From the NCBI GenBank assembly GCA_937919205.1, contig CALFOZ010000035.1:1-44234 (forward strand): 44,234 bases of DNA, read 5' to 3'. Positions 18,824 to 30,568 of this stretch are shown here, piece after piece. The stretch is from an uncultured Planctomycetia bacterium (lineage in GTDB: Bacteria > Planctomycetota > Phycisphaerae > Phycisphaerales > SM1A02). Position 1 is the first letter of the stretch; each line of letters starts with the position of its first letter. The notes under the pieces were generated by a model, which did not search any database, was not told the DNA's origin, and saw nothing but the letters and a program-made list of their open reading frames with translations. A program made the position numbers and the translations under genes.

Positions 18824-20713
18824 ATGATCATCGCAACACTATTTGCCAGCGTTCTTGTTTTACAAGCGCAATCCACCGCGCTAATTGCGCCCGCCGCCAA
18901 AAACATTCCGCCCATTGCCGCAACTCAAAGCGCCAACATTGGACCAACCGTTGATGTGCCCGCTGAATTAGCGGCGCTTGTTCCCACCGACGCCGTTGCT
19001 GTGATTTTTATTCCCAACGCCGCCGTAGCCGAAGCGCTGTCCACGCAACTCAGTTCCATTGGTGGGCCAATGCGGGGCATGGTCGCGTCATCCAAAGCCG
19101 TTGAAACATTGCTCAAGACCAATATAAAAACCACGCTGGACATTCCATTGGATCAGCCCTTGTTGTTCTGGGTTGTGATGCCCGTGCTCGATGAGGATGA
19201 TCCAAACCAAGACGCGATGGGTGGCCCGGACATTCGCTCGTTCGTGGCCATGAAAATTCCCGGCGCCACAAAAGAAAATATGAAATCCAAAACCAAGCGC
19301 ACCAGTTTGGCGTTGCTTGCCAACGACATGGTTGTGGTGGGCGCGCAAAAAAGTCCATATGAAGCTCCAGCGGCTGGCGCGGGCACGTGCGCTCTGTTAA
19401 AGCAACTTCCAGCCGGCGCGGCGAGCGGGCGACTTGATCTTGCAACAATCATGCGCGAGCAAGGTGACAACTTGCGCATGGGTGCAAGTTTGATTGGCAT
19501 GGCCTTTTCACAAGGCCAGGTGAACGAGCCTGGGGCCACCGCGGAACAGAAGGAAAACGCCCAGTTCAAGCAACAAATGGGCAACGCCATGGGCGATCAA
19601 GCCACGCAGTTGATCGATTTGTTCACGGAGCTTAAAAGCGCTTCTTTTTCCGTTGGAACCAACGGAGATCAACTGAATGTGTGGACCGATTGGACGCGCG
19701 ACGCCGCATGGCCAGCGGGAATGACCATGCAAGAGTGTTCGGATGATCTTGCCTTGCTTCCAACGGGCATGTCAATGTACGCCGGTCTTTCCAAAAACAC
19801 ATTGGCAATTTCCCTGAACAAGCAAGTCACGTTTGACGACGCCATGATGACCATAGCTTGCACGCCAGAGCAGAAGCAAGCGTGGACTGAATCTATTGAG
19901 AAAACACGCGCCTTGTTGGACATGATCAACTCCGGCGCCGCGATTGGTTTTGGCGACATGCAAGGCAAGCCCGGATACATGACTGCTTGGCGCGTCAAGG
20001 ATGCCAAGGCATTTCAAGATGCGTATCAATCCGTCATGGAGACACTCGTAAAGACGGGCTTGTACAGCGACGTGCAATTCAAGCGCGCCGCGGATTCATT
20101 GACCATTACTTCTACTCCGAATGTAAAGCGCATGAAGCGCCTCCTAAGCGTGTTTGGTCAGGATGTATCGCAGGTGCAAATCAACGCCATTGATAAAGCC
20201 GCCCAACCCGTCACCATGGTCATGAACTTCAAGGGCAACAATGTCACCATGGTCGTGACTCCCGACATGGGTACAGAGGCGCTTAAGTACACGGTTGCGC
20301 CAACCAATGACATTCGCGGTCAAATCAATGCAAATTCATGGGGAAATACTGATTGGTTTGCCATGCTGGATTTGCGCGTGATCGCCGGTCTTGTGGCCTC
20401 TACACAAACCAAGGGCTTCACATTGCCCGAAGGTCCAGCGAGCATGTTGTCCATTCGCCAAGGCGTGCAAGGTGGCACACAGCGCATTTCCATTTCAACC
20501 AATTTGAAAAGTTTGGGAACATTGATGGAGCAATATGAAAAAGAATCCATGCGTGTGCGCATGGAGTTGCGCAAGAACATGAGCGATGCAAAATCCGCCG
20601 CGAACAAAGGTGATGCCAAAGATGGCGAGGCCAAGCCAGGTGATGCTGGCGATGACGATGATGCTGATGAAAAAGACGCCGCGCCGGATAAGTCAATGTC
20701 TGGCGCTCCGTAA
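18824..20713 (+). CDS. Secreted protein of unknown function with acidic C-terminal tail
   Basis: 629 residues, not recognised. A short hydrophobic N-terminus (IIATLFASVLVLQAQ) looks like a Sec signal peptide. The following ~550 residues contain VDVPAELAALVPTDAVAVIFIPN near the start, of the kind seen in planctomycete periplasmic proteins of unknown function. The last ~55 residues are low complexity and charged (repeated DAK/GDA units, then DDDDADEKDAA). GGAG about 9 nt before the ATG is a plausible ribosome site. The gene is closed by a strong terminator at 20737, so it is probably monocistronic. Confidence 0.8.
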   Translation: MIIATLFASVLVLQAQSTALIAPAAKNIPPIAATQSANIGPTVDVPAELAALVPTDAVAVIFIPNAAVAEALSTQLSSIGGPMRGMVASSKAVETLLKTNIKTTLDIPLDQPLLFWVVMPVLDEDDPNQDAMGGPDIRSFVAMKIPGATKENMKSKTKRTSLALLANDMVVVGAQKSPYEAPAAGAGTCALLKQLPAGAASGRLDLATIMREQGDNLRMGASLIGMAFSQGQVNEPGATAEQKENAQFKQQMGNAMGDQATQLIDLFTELKSASFSVGTNGDQLNVWTDWTRDAAWPAGMTMQECSDDLALLPTGMSMYAGLSKNTLAISLNKQVTFDDAMMTIACTPEQKQAWTESIEKTRALLDMINSGAAIGFGDMQGKPGYMTAWRVKDAKAFQDAYQSVMETLVKTGLYSDVQFKRAADSLTITSTPNVKRMKRLLSVFGQDVSQVQINAIDKAAQPVTMVMNFKGNNVTMVVTPDMGTEALKYTVAPTNDIRGQINANSWGNTDWFAMLDLRVIAGLVASTQTKGFTLPEGPASMLSIRQGVQGGTQRISISTNLKSLGTLMEQYEKESMRVRMELRKNMSDAKSAANKGDAKDGEAKPGDAGDDDDADEKDAAPDKSMSGAP

Positions 20714-20736
20714 AAATTCACGCGCCCTAAAACGCA

Positions 20737-20776
20737 GCAAGCCTCGCACGAGGACGAGGCTTGCCAATCATTTTTT
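20737..20776. terminator. Bidirectional intrinsic terminator
   Basis: A perfect 10-bp stem, GCAAGCCTCG (20737-20746) and CGAGGCTTGC (20755-20764), encloses an 8-nt loop. On the plus strand TTTTTT follows at 20771-20776, 6 nt after the stem. On the minus strand TTTT follows after TGCG. It ends the 629-residue gene and would also stop transcription arriving from the minus strand, where a 38-codon ORF points at it. Confidence 0.85.
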
Positions 20777-20791
20777 CGTTCGATGAAAGGG

Positions 20792-20908
20792 TTAACGAAC
20801 GCTCCGTCTCGGTCCCATTCTTACGCGCACCGGAACTGGCGTTGGCTTGGAGCCCAGCACAATTCGCACGAGTCGCGTCAGCAGGGATCGGACGGAATTC
20901 AATGACAT
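20792..20908 (-). CDS. Candidate small basic protein, 38 residues
   Basis: This ORF is below common length cut-offs: ATG at 20908, TAA at 20792-20794. It reads MSLNSVRSLLTRLVRIVL, then GSKPTPVPVRVRMGPRRSVR. The first half would form an amphipathic basic helix, and the second is Pro/Val/Arg-rich. Ten residues are Arg or Lys. Support is indirect: promoter-like hexamers lie just upstream on the same strand, and a terminator that works on both strands lies 28 nt beyond the stop. It would fill an otherwise empty 316-nt gap. No function is proposed; chance cannot be excluded. Confidence 0.45.
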   Translation of the reverse strand: MSLNSVRSLLTRLVRIVLGSKPTPVPVRVRMGPRRSVR

Positions 20909-20914
20909 ATTTTA

Positions 20915-20942
20915 TTAATAGCCCGACTTACGAACATTGCAA
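20915..20942 (-). promoter_or_regulatory. Candidate minus-strand promoter for the 38-residue ORF
   Basis: On the minus strand TTGCAA (20942-20937), a 16-nt spacer and TATTAA (20920-20915) are followed 6 nt later by the ATG at 20908. Each hexamer matches sigma70 at 4/6. The spacing matches the other close -10 elements in this window, but the surrounding AT-richness makes chance matches easier. Confidence 0.35.
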
Positions 20943-20995
20943 GAAACAAATTTAAATTGGGCTCAGATGACCAGAAGAAATTTGCCACAACATCC

Positions 20996-21001
20996 TATAA
21001 G
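20996..21001 (+). promoter_or_regulatory. Possible -10 element upstream of the DUF2314-like gene
   Basis: TATAAG (5/6 match to TATAAT) lies 28 nt before the ATG at 21030, leaving a short leader that contains an AGAGAG Shine-Dalgarno-like run. No convincing -35 is found at 16-18 nt. Confidence 0.3.
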
Positions 21002-21029
21002 ATGCTTTGCGCACTCAAAGAGAGTTTGA

Positions 21030-22403
21030 ATGGACGTAGACCCCGACGATGTAGAGCCTAATGAGCCGGACAATGACGCCCCAAACGGGTCGCCATGGAC
21101 GCTCGAAGACACGTTTCCATCAAGTTGGGTTGTGTTTTGGCCCCATCAAGAGGCGCCCACACGAGAGGAAATTGGCAGTGCCTTCGCGGCGTGGTTGGGG
21201 CGCGACATTGATGCTCAATCTCCCGAAAATGAGGAGGACAGCGTGTTGTGGGTGATGGCGTTCACACTGGATGGACTTGAAAGCCCGGCCGTGGTGTGGG
21301 CGGAGTCCGCAATCCCAGTTCAAGATGAGGAGGGTCTGCAAGCCATCCGCGATTGCAAGTGGGTCATTCGCATGCAAGTGATGTTGCCGCAAAGCGAGCC
21401 GCATGAGGCGTACTTTCGCGCGGTGGCGTTGTTGGCGGGGGCGTTGGGGGATGTCGCAGGAATTTTGGACGCGGTCACCGGTCAATTCATACCGCGCGAA
21501 ACTTTGGAGAGTGGATTTCTTTTGCCCGAGGCAAAACCACATGAGCGTTGGTTGTGGCGCGTTGGTGGAGTTGGCGTTGCCGGCGAAGAATCCAATGAGG
21601 ATCGTCCCACACTTTTATTTACCACAGGCTTGTGGCGCTGTGGACGACCCGAATTGGAGTTGATGGAAATTCCCGCCAAGCATGTGCGCGCTGGTTTAAT
21701 TTTACTTGACGCCATGGCCGGGCTTTTATTGGAAGGCGACATGCCAGAGGTGGGCGAGCAAGTGGAAGTGGGTCCCGGCCTTGAAGTGTGTTTGCAACCG
21801 TGGCAAGAAGTTGCGGCCACCGTGCTTGATGGCGCGCCTGGCTCCAACACATTCCGCGCCGCGGCGCGAAGCGAGGAGGGTTTTTCCCCACTGCTTGGAG
21901 TGCGCGCGGTGGTGTGTCATCCAGAACCCATCGGTGAATTTAAAAAAGTATGGACATGGCCAACGCAAGTTATCGCGGCGCTTGAAACTGGACACGCCGC
22001 GCTGTTCGCAACCGAGCACGCCATTGACGCCACGGCCTCGCGCGCTCGCCGTCACTTTGATGTTTTTGCGACAGCCTTTGCAAGTTTGCGCCGCAGTGGC
22101 GACGCCGCGCATCAGGCTTTGGTTCAAAGCGCGTTTCAAGTGCAGGCACCGCTTGAAGGCGGCATGGATCCAGATCGCGTGGAGCAGGCGTGGTTTATTG
22201 TGCGCAAGTTTGATGGCGATTCGCTCGACACCGTGTTGCTTGATCAGCCGCATAGCCGCGTGGATTTAAGCGGGGGATCAAGCGTGCGCGTTCCCGTGGC
22301 CAACATCACGGACTGGCGTGTTGAGCTTCCCGAAGGTGACTTAAGTTCTGAATTGTGGACGGAATTATTGCCGGCGGTTGATCGCTTGCGCGGCATTTCA
22401 TAA
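21030..22403 (+). CDS. DUF2314-like domain protein
   Basis: 457 residues. The acidic N-terminus (MDVDPDDVEPNEPDNDAP) is followed by a large region of unknown fold. The last ~80 residues, EQAWFIVRKFDGDSLDTVL, a DLSGGSSVRVPVANITDW segment and RVELPEGDL, resemble the DUF2314 domain, where a charged strand pair precedes a short beta segment ending in a D-W motif. Proteins of this type are found in many bacteria without a known activity. There is no signal peptide, so it should be cytoplasmic. AGAGAG 8-9 nt upstream of the ATG serves as a plausible ribosome site. Confidence 0.65.
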   Translation: MDVDPDDVEPNEPDNDAPNGSPWTLEDTFPSSWVVFWPHQEAPTREEIGSAFAAWLGRDIDAQSPENEEDSVLWVMAFTLDGLESPAVVWAESAIPVQDEEGLQAIRDCKWVIRMQVMLPQSEPHEAYFRAVALLAGALGDVAGILDAVTGQFIPRETLESGFLLPEAKPHERWLWRVGGVGVAGEESNEDRPTLLFTTGLWRCGRPELELMEIPAKHVRAGLILLDAMAGLLLEGDMPEVGEQVEVGPGLEVCLQPWQEVAATVLDGAPGSNTFRAAARSEEGFSPLLGVRAVVCHPEPIGEFKKVWTWPTQVIAALETGHAALFATEHAIDATASRARRHFDVFATAFASLRRSGDAAHQALVQSAFQVQAPLEGGMDPDRVEQAWFIVRKFDGDSLDTVLLDQPHSRVDLSGGSSVRVPVANITDWRVELPEGDLSSELWTELLPAVDRLRGIS

Positions 22404-22501
22404 GCCACGGGATTTCGCTGGCGCGTTGCGCAAGATCGCATGGACCATGTGCAGAATCCGAGTCGCCTGCGCCGTACATTTTCCGCAGGTACACTTGCGT
22501 C

Positions 22502-23350
22502 ATGGCAGCATCCAGAAGCCGAAATACTGATTGGCAAAAAAGTTTGCAACAAGTGCTTGATCGTCGCGGCGCTTTAGAGTTGGCGGTGGCGCGCCACGAA
22601 AGCGCCAGCGAAGATGGCGTGGACATTATCTGGCGCAGTCAATTGATTGCTATACACGATGATTTTATCGAAGTGGAATCACCCCAAGCGCTTGGCCGAA
22701 CGGTTCAATTGAAAGAGGGCGCGCGATTGATCGCCGCATTTGTGATTGGACAAAATCGATTCGCGTTTCAAACCACCATCGTGCCAGGTCCGCAGAAAGC
22801 TTCGCACACGTTGGCGCTGTTTTTGTCGCGTCCGGAATCCATCGACCGTTGCCATCGACTGAATGATCGATTTGATTTGCAGGGATTGCAATTGCCGCAC
22901 GCCACCATGTGGCCATTGCTTGACCCGCGTAGCGTGGGTGTGGCCGAACGCGCCAATGAGTTGGCGTTTGAATTATATTCCCGCGACGAAACCGTGGACG
23001 CGCAAGTTGCCGCCACCAGCGAGGCGCTGATGCCAACCATGGGTCCACCCATTTCCGGCGCGCTGATGAATGTGGGCGGCGGCGGAGTGGGTATTCGAAT
23101 CGCCTCAAGCGAAGCTGGCGCGCTTTCACGCCATCGTATTTTCTGGATTCGAATTGCCATGGGCAATGATCATCCAGTACCGCTTGTGGCTACGGGCAAA
23201 CTTGTGCACACGCACATTGATTCCATGCACAACACATACGCCGGAATCGCATTTGATTTTTCCTTCAATCCAGCGCATCAAAAAACAGTCGCGGCGCAAA
23301 TGGCCCGCTATGTGGAGCGAGTGCAGGCCAAGCAAATTTTGCCGCGCTAA
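22502..23350 (+). CDS. PilZ-like domain protein (possible cyclic-di-GMP effector)
   Basis: 282 residues. The layout resembles YcgR-type flagellar brakes. The N-terminal beta domain includes IIWRSQLIAIHDDFIEVESPQALGRTVQLKEGARL. The C-terminal half has GALMNVGGGGVGIRI, like the D-S-x-G-G turn of PilZ, and ends in a short helix. The canonical RxxxR cyclic-di-GMP motif is not clear: the candidate region reads DRCHRLNDRFDLQG. Binding is therefore unproven, and this could be a degenerate PilZ. No flagellar genes are adjacent. TACACT ends 6 nt before the ATG. Confidence 0.5.
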   Translation: MAASRSRNTDWQKSLQQVLDRRGALELAVARHESASEDGVDIIWRSQLIAIHDDFIEVESPQALGRTVQLKEGARLIAAFVIGQNRFAFQTTIVPGPQKASHTLALFLSRPESIDRCHRLNDRFDLQGLQLPHATMWPLLDPRSVGVAERANELAFELYSRDETVDAQVAATSEALMPTMGPPISGALMNVGGGGVGIRIASSEAGALSRHRIFWIRIAMGNDHPVPLVATGKLVHTHIDSMHNTYAGIAFDFSFNPAHQKTVAAQMARYVERVQAKQILPR

Positions 23351-23358
23351 GTGGCAAC

Positions 23359-23383
23359 GCAAGCATGGGCGCGGCGCCCTTGC
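23359..23383. terminator. Hairpin between convergent genes
   Basis: GGGCG (23367-23371) and CGCCC (23375-23379) enclose a CGG loop, with outer GCAA (23359-23362) and TTGC (23380-23383) pairing across a 4-nt bulge. It sits between the stops of the PilZ-like gene and pabB. There is no clear U-tract, so termination ability is uncertain. Confidence 0.4.
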
Positions 23384-23394
23384 ACTATTCAAAT

Positions 23395-24747
23395 TTACGT
23401 GGGCAAAGGCATGGCGCAATACGCCGCCTGCTCTAGCACGCGCAACTTGGCGTATGTTTCGGCCACTTCTTCCGCGGGCTTTGAATCACTGGTGATGCCG
23501 CAACCCGCGGAGTAGGTGAGCGCAAATGAGTTGTCGGTGGTTTGAATCAGCGTGGCGGTTCGAATGGCCACGCTTAATTTCATGGCGCCTGAATCTGAGA
23601 AATATCCAATCGCCCCGCAGTAAGGTCCGCGCTCGAAGTTCTCTAATTCATTGATCACTTGCATGGCGCGTATTTTTGGCGCGCCCGTGATGGACCCCGG
23701 CGGAAATGTGCATCCAAGAAGCGTGGCGCGGTCGCAATCCGGATTGAGTTGCCCATGAATTTCCGCCACGCCATGCACCACAGTTCCATGGGTTTCCATG
23801 CTTCTAGGCTCATGCACGCGCACTGTTCCAGATTGACACGCGCGCGATAAATCATTGCGCATCAAGTCAACGATCATGTGCAATTCCGCCGCGTCCTTCT
23901 CGCTTCCAGCCAATTGATCGCAACCCACTTCGCGCAAGCGAGTGCCCTTGATGGGGCGAGAAATCACGCGCCCGCGCGCGTCAAGTTCAAGAAAAAGTTC
24001 CGGGCTCATGCTGGCCAGCATTCCAGTTGGTGTTTCCAGCCATGCGCCATAGCGCGCCGCACTGCGAGTGAGCGCGCTATATGCGAAGGCGCGCGGGCAA
24101 CCACGCAACGCGCTATGCCAACGACGCGCGATATTGGATTGAAATAAATCGCCGGCGTGGATCAGCTCAATCGTCCGCGCGACGGCTTGGGCATATTGCG
24201 TGTCGGACATTTCCTCCTCAAGTGGATCGCATTCAAATTCCTCCACCGCATCAAAGTCGCGCAAATCAATCGAGTCCACCGCGCCGCCAATGGACCACCA
24301 TTGTCGACGCTCATGATCGAACACAAACGCTTTTTCACAGCGCGCGGCTTGAGCCAGCGGCCAGTCTTGTACAGCGTCGCGCAAGGAGTTGTTTGCAAGC
24401 ATCGATCGATCATGGCGCGCCTGCGCCGCGGGCTCCAGCACCGCGCCAAGTTCATAGGAAAATTGCGTGAACCAACCAGCGCCAATCGGCGGCGCATCGT
24501 TATGCTCCGCGGCGCTAAGCGGATGATCGCAACTCTTGAGCGACCGAATCCACGCCAACACATCTTGGGCGGACATTCCATCGTGCGCTCGCAATATCTT
24601 CCACTCGTTTGGAACACCAATCACGCTCACGCGCGACCAACTTGAATCATCGCCGGACAGCAGGGCCGCCAACGCCACATCCTTTGGCCAACGCCTCAGC
24701 ACATCCAGTGGTTGCACATTCCATTCCAGGCGTTGAGCGGTCGACAT
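23395..24747 (-). CDS. pabB: Aminodeoxychorismate synthase component I
   Basis: 450 residues. The chorismate-binding domain is complete: FQSNIARRW, YGAWLETPTGMLASMSPELFLEL, SRPIKGTRLRE, VDLMRNDLSRAC, FPPGSITGAPKIRAMQVI and CGAIGYFSDSGAMKLSVAIRTA. The PIKGT signature, where TrpE has PIAGT, identifies PabB. It makes aminodeoxychorismate from chorismate for folate synthesis, usually with a PabA glutaminase that is not nearby. folC, about 8 kb away, is in the same pathway. TAGCAT lies 6 nt before the ATG. The gene is divergent from ppdK. Confidence 0.9.
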   Translation of the reverse strand: MSTAQRLEWNVQPLDVLRRWPKDVALAALLSGDDSSWSRVSVIGVPNEWKILRAHDGMSAQDVLAWIRSLKSCDHPLSAAEHNDAPPIGAGWFTQFSYELGAVLEPAAQARHDRSMLANNSLRDAVQDWPLAQAARCEKAFVFDHERRQWWSIGGAVDSIDLRDFDAVEEFECDPLEEEMSDTQYAQAVARTIELIHAGDLFQSNIARRWHSALRGCPRAFAYSALTRSAARYGAWLETPTGMLASMSPELFLELDARGRVISRPIKGTRLREVGCDQLAGSEKDAAELHMIVDLMRNDLSRACQSGTVRVHEPRSMETHGTVVHGVAEIHGQLNPDCDRATLLGCTFPPGSITGAPKIRAMQVINELENFERGPYCGAIGYFSDSGAMKLSVAIRTATLIQTTDNSFALTYSAGCGITSDSKPAEEVAETYAKLRVLEQAAYCAMPLPT

Positions 24748-24875
24748 GCCATGATGCTAGGCATTTCAAGCCAATTTGATTGAAGCGTGCGAAAAAATCC
24801 AAAATCAATATCCTTACAGGCTCGCGGCGTCCGCCGTATTTATTTGGGTCAACTCACACACATCAGAGGTTCCTC

Positions 24876-27775
<2,900 letters not shown>

Positions 27776-27779
<4 letters not shown>

Positions 27780-28609
27780 GATTTGTTTCGATTGGCCTTC
27801 TTGTGCTACTTGCCTTAGCCACTTGCCAAAACAGTGCGTATTTGCCTTGGCCGCGTGAAATTGTTCCAGGCACTGTGCGACGCTATCCCTGCAGACGTAC
27901 GGACACCGTGCCCGCCTTGGATGGTTTGTTGGATGACGGTCCTTGGAAAACCGCGCCATGGAGCGAGTCCTTTGTTGATATTGAAGGATGGAACAAGCCC
28001 ACGCCGCGCTATGCGACATGGTTTAAAATGTTGTGGGACGATGAAAATTTATACATCGGCGCCTATCTCGAGGAGCCCCATTTGTGGGGCACGTACGACA
28101 AACATGACATGGTGGTTTTTCACGAGCATGACTTCGAGGTCTTCATCGATCCCGATGGCAACAAGGAGTCGTACTACGAACTTGAATTCAACGTGATCGG
28201 CACGATCTTTGATTTGTATCTTGACCGCGAATATCGACTTGGTGGCACCGCGCATCACGAATGGAATTGCGAGGGGATTCAAGGCGAGATCAGCAAGTTT
28301 GGCACCGCCAATAATTCCACCGACACCGACAAAGGGTGGCAAATAGAAATCAAAATTCCATTTCGCTGTTTGCGGCCACCAAGCAACGTGCAAAATGACG
28401 GACCAGAAAATATTCGCGATGGTGATTCGCCCGCGATCGGCGAGAAGTGGCGCATGAATTTTTCCCGCGTGGAATGGCAGCTTGAAAAAGTTGGCGATGG
28501 CTACCTTAAAAAACCCGGAACCAATGCCGACAATTGGGCGTGGACTCCTCAATGGGCGGTGGATATGCACCAACTGGATCATTGGGGAGAGATTGTTTTC
28601 ACCAGGTAA
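27776..28609 (+). CDS. Secreted CBM9-like carbohydrate-binding protein
   Basis: 277 residues. The N-terminus is a signal peptide ([19 protein letters not shown]), possibly with a non-canonical lipobox LATC. The body has the CBM9-like pattern: [20 protein letters not shown], then [37 protein letters not shown] and a segment of WQIEIKIPF type. Such domains bind cello-, xylo- or other glycans, and they also occur alone in secreted planctomycete and Bacteroidota proteins. The 4-nt overlap with ppdK implies coexpression, although the functional link is unclear. Confidence 0.8.
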
Positions 28610-28724
28610 TACCTTGATATAAGGCGTTATTGCGGCGTTGGCGGCATAATTTTTGCATAAGTTTCGTAAAGAGTGAAGCTGAAACGCGCCGGTGTGCGAA
28701 TAATGATCCTCGCAAAGGATTTTT

Positions 28725-30080
28725 ATGACAACCCCAAACCTATTCGCATCGACCGATTCATTCTCGCTTGGTCACCCACCGCAAGATCAACGCTTATTGC
28801 TTGAGCACTTGGAGGTGACGCCTGATCCCGACAATTTGTTTCATCAGGTATTGCAACAAGCTTTAACCGCGGCGCAAATGACTGGTATGCGTCGTTCGCA
28901 TCAACTTATGTTGGCGCAACCAAAAAATGAAATCGTGGTTCACTTTCCCGTGCTCATGGACGATGGGCAACATCGTCTCTTCACCGGCTATCGCATTCAA
29001 CACAACAACGCGCTCGGTCCATACAAGGGCGGTCTTCGATTTCATCCGCATGTCACGCTGGAGCAAATGAAGGGGTTGGCTATGGTCATGACGCTCAAGT
29101 GCAGTCTGATGCGCCTTCCATTTGGCGGCGCCAAAGGCGGCGTGCGTTGCAACCCGCGCGAGTTGAGCTCGGATGAATTGATGCGCGTCACGCGCCGATT
29201 TTGTTCGGCCATCAGCAATCAAATTGGTCCCGACTACGACATTCCTGGACCAGGCGTGGGAACCGACGCGCAAGTCATGGCGTGGTTCGCCGACACCTTC
29301 GCGCAAACCACTCCAGAGCATGGTCGACAAGATGTCACTCGCGCCGTCACGGGAAAGCCAATTGAACTTGGCGGCTGTCCTGGCCGTGATCGCGCCAGCG
29401 CCATGGGAATGGTTACGGTGCTGGAGGAATTGCTTCCAGATTTTGATTTGTCTTTGGAGGGGTTGCGCTTCAGCGTGCTTGGATTTGGAAAAGTTGGAAG
29501 CTGGACTTCGCGCATTTTGCAGGAGCGCGGCGCCTTATTGGTGGCGGTGATGGATGACACCGGCGCATTGCGCAATGATCGCGGCATAGACGCCGAAGAT
29601 TTGGCCCGCCATGTGCAAGCGCACGGCGGAGTGCTTGGATTTACCGAGGCGGCGGCGGTTTCGCGCGCTGATTTTTTCAGCGCGCCGGTTGATGTGTTCA
29701 TTCCCGCCGCCCTGGAGCGCATGCTAGACGCGCAAGCCGCGTCGCTGATCACCGCGCGCGTGGTGGCGGAGGCGGCGAGTTTGCCAACCACTCCGGAAGG
29801 CGACGAAATTTTTCTTCAGCGCGGCATTGAAGTGTTGCCAAGTATTTTGTGCAACGCTGGCGGACTTGTAGCCAGCTACTTTGAATGGACCATGAACAAG
29901 GGCTCGCAAATTTGGAGCGCCACCGAAGTGGAGGAGAGATTGAGCCAGCAAATGATTTTGGCGGCGCGAAGAACCCGTCTGGCTCGCCACCGATTTGAAT
30001 GCGATTTACGAACCGCGGCGCTGTGCGCGGCGGTGGAGCAAATTGGTCGCGTGCATGAGTTGCGAGGCGTGTTTCCGTAA
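28725..30080 (+). CDS. gdhA: Glutamate dehydrogenase (Glu/Leu/Phe/Val dehydrogenase family)
   Basis: 451 residues. PYKGGLRFHPHVTLEQMKGLAMVMTLK, LPFGGAKGGV (catalytic Lys), DIPGPGVGTD and AVTGKPIELGG mark the family; the nucleotide-binding motif is VLGFGKVGS and the C-terminal ILCNAGGLVASYFEW is conserved. It reversibly deaminates glutamate to 2-oxoglutarate and ammonium. NAD(P) preference cannot be assigned. AAAGGA 6-7 nt upstream of the ATG is a clear ribosome site. Note that CPGRDRASAMGM replaces the usual SLGRxxATGRG, a divergent segment that could reflect another amino-acid substrate. Confidence 0.9.
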   Translation: MTTPNLFASTDSFSLGHPPQDQRLLLEHLEVTPDPDNLFHQVLQQALTAAQMTGMRRSHQLMLAQPKNEIVVHFPVLMDDGQHRLFTGYRIQHNNALGPYKGGLRFHPHVTLEQMKGLAMVMTLKCSLMRLPFGGAKGGVRCNPRELSSDELMRVTRRFCSAISNQIGPDYDIPGPGVGTDAQVMAWFADTFAQTTPEHGRQDVTRAVTGKPIELGGCPGRDRASAMGMVTVLEELLPDFDLSLEGLRFSVLGFGKVGSWTSRILQERGALLVAVMDDTGALRNDRGIDAEDLARHVQAHGGVLGFTEAAAVSRADFFSAPVDVFIPAALERMLDAQAASLITARVVAEAASLPTTPEGDEIFLQRGIEVLPSILCNAGGLVASYFEWTMNKGSQIWSATEVEERLSQQMILAARRTRLARHRFECDLRTAALCAAVEQIGRVHELRGVFP

Positions 30081-30085
30081 CTGTA

Positions 30086-30109
30086 TTTACGCGACGGTAT
30101 CCGCGTAAA
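30086..30109. terminator. Weak hairpin between gdhA and the HIT gene
   Basis: TTTACGCG (30086-30093) and CGCGTAAA (30102-30109) form a perfect 8-bp stem with an 8-nt loop between two convergent stops. ATTATTC follows on the plus strand. A continuous U-tract is missing on either side. Confidence 0.45.
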
Positions 30110-30127
30110 ATTATTCGCGTCGCTTCT

Positions 30128-30544
30128 TTAAGCGCCCAGATCCCGCTGTACGCGCGTGGCGAATTCGGCGGCGGCCACGTGATCTACGGCGCAGGGCTTC
30201 CATGTCAGCGCAAGGCCGCGACCATCCTGATATTTTGGGATAATGTGAAAGTGCACGTGCGGTACTTCTTGATGCGCAAGCGCGCCGTTATTTTGCAGAA
30301 TGTTGTACGCCACTGCGCCTGTGGCTTTCATGATGGCGCCCGCCACATGCGCAACGGCCGCACCCAACGCCGCCGCGCTAGCTGGCGAAAGCATGTGTAA
30401 TTCAGCCATTTCCTCCTTGGGAACCACAAGCGCGTGTCCCGGCGAAAGCGGATTCACATCCAAGAACGCGATCACCAATTCATTTTCATACAGTGTGTGG
30501 CAGGGGATTTCTCCGCGAATGATGCGGGTAAATATGCTGGGCAT
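30128..30544 (-). CDS. HIT family hydrolase
   Basis: 138 residues. MPSIFTRIIRGEIPCHTLYE is the usual HIT start, followed by FLDVNPLSPGHALVVPK, YNILQNNGALAHQEVPHVHFHIIPKY with the histidine triad HVHFHI, and the terminal helix. HIT proteins hydrolyse nucleotide phosphoramidates or dinucleotides with the middle His of the triad. The longer ORF upstream runs into nadC; the ATG at 30544, or an alternative at 30550 two residues earlier, is preferred. TACGCT is 7 nt upstream. Divergent from nadC by only 24 nt. Confidence 0.9.
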   Translation of the reverse strand: MPSIFTRIIRGEIPCHTLYENELVIAFLDVNPLSPGHALVVPKEEMAELHMLSPASAAALGAAVAHVAGAIMKATGAVAYNILQNNGALAHQEVPHVHFHIIPKYQDGRGLALTWKPCAVDHVAAAEFATRVQRDLGA

Positions 30545-30568
30545 GCGCATAAGCGTACCATCACAACT

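Noticed and set aside
18664..18954. 96-codon plus-strand ORF before the 629-residue secreted protein
   Set aside because: It starts with TTG, overlaps the real gene by 131 nt, and has no motif.
20761..20955. 64-codon plus-strand ORF starting with TTG
   Set aside because: It begins inside the terminator stem and lies antisense to the better-supported 38-codon ORF.
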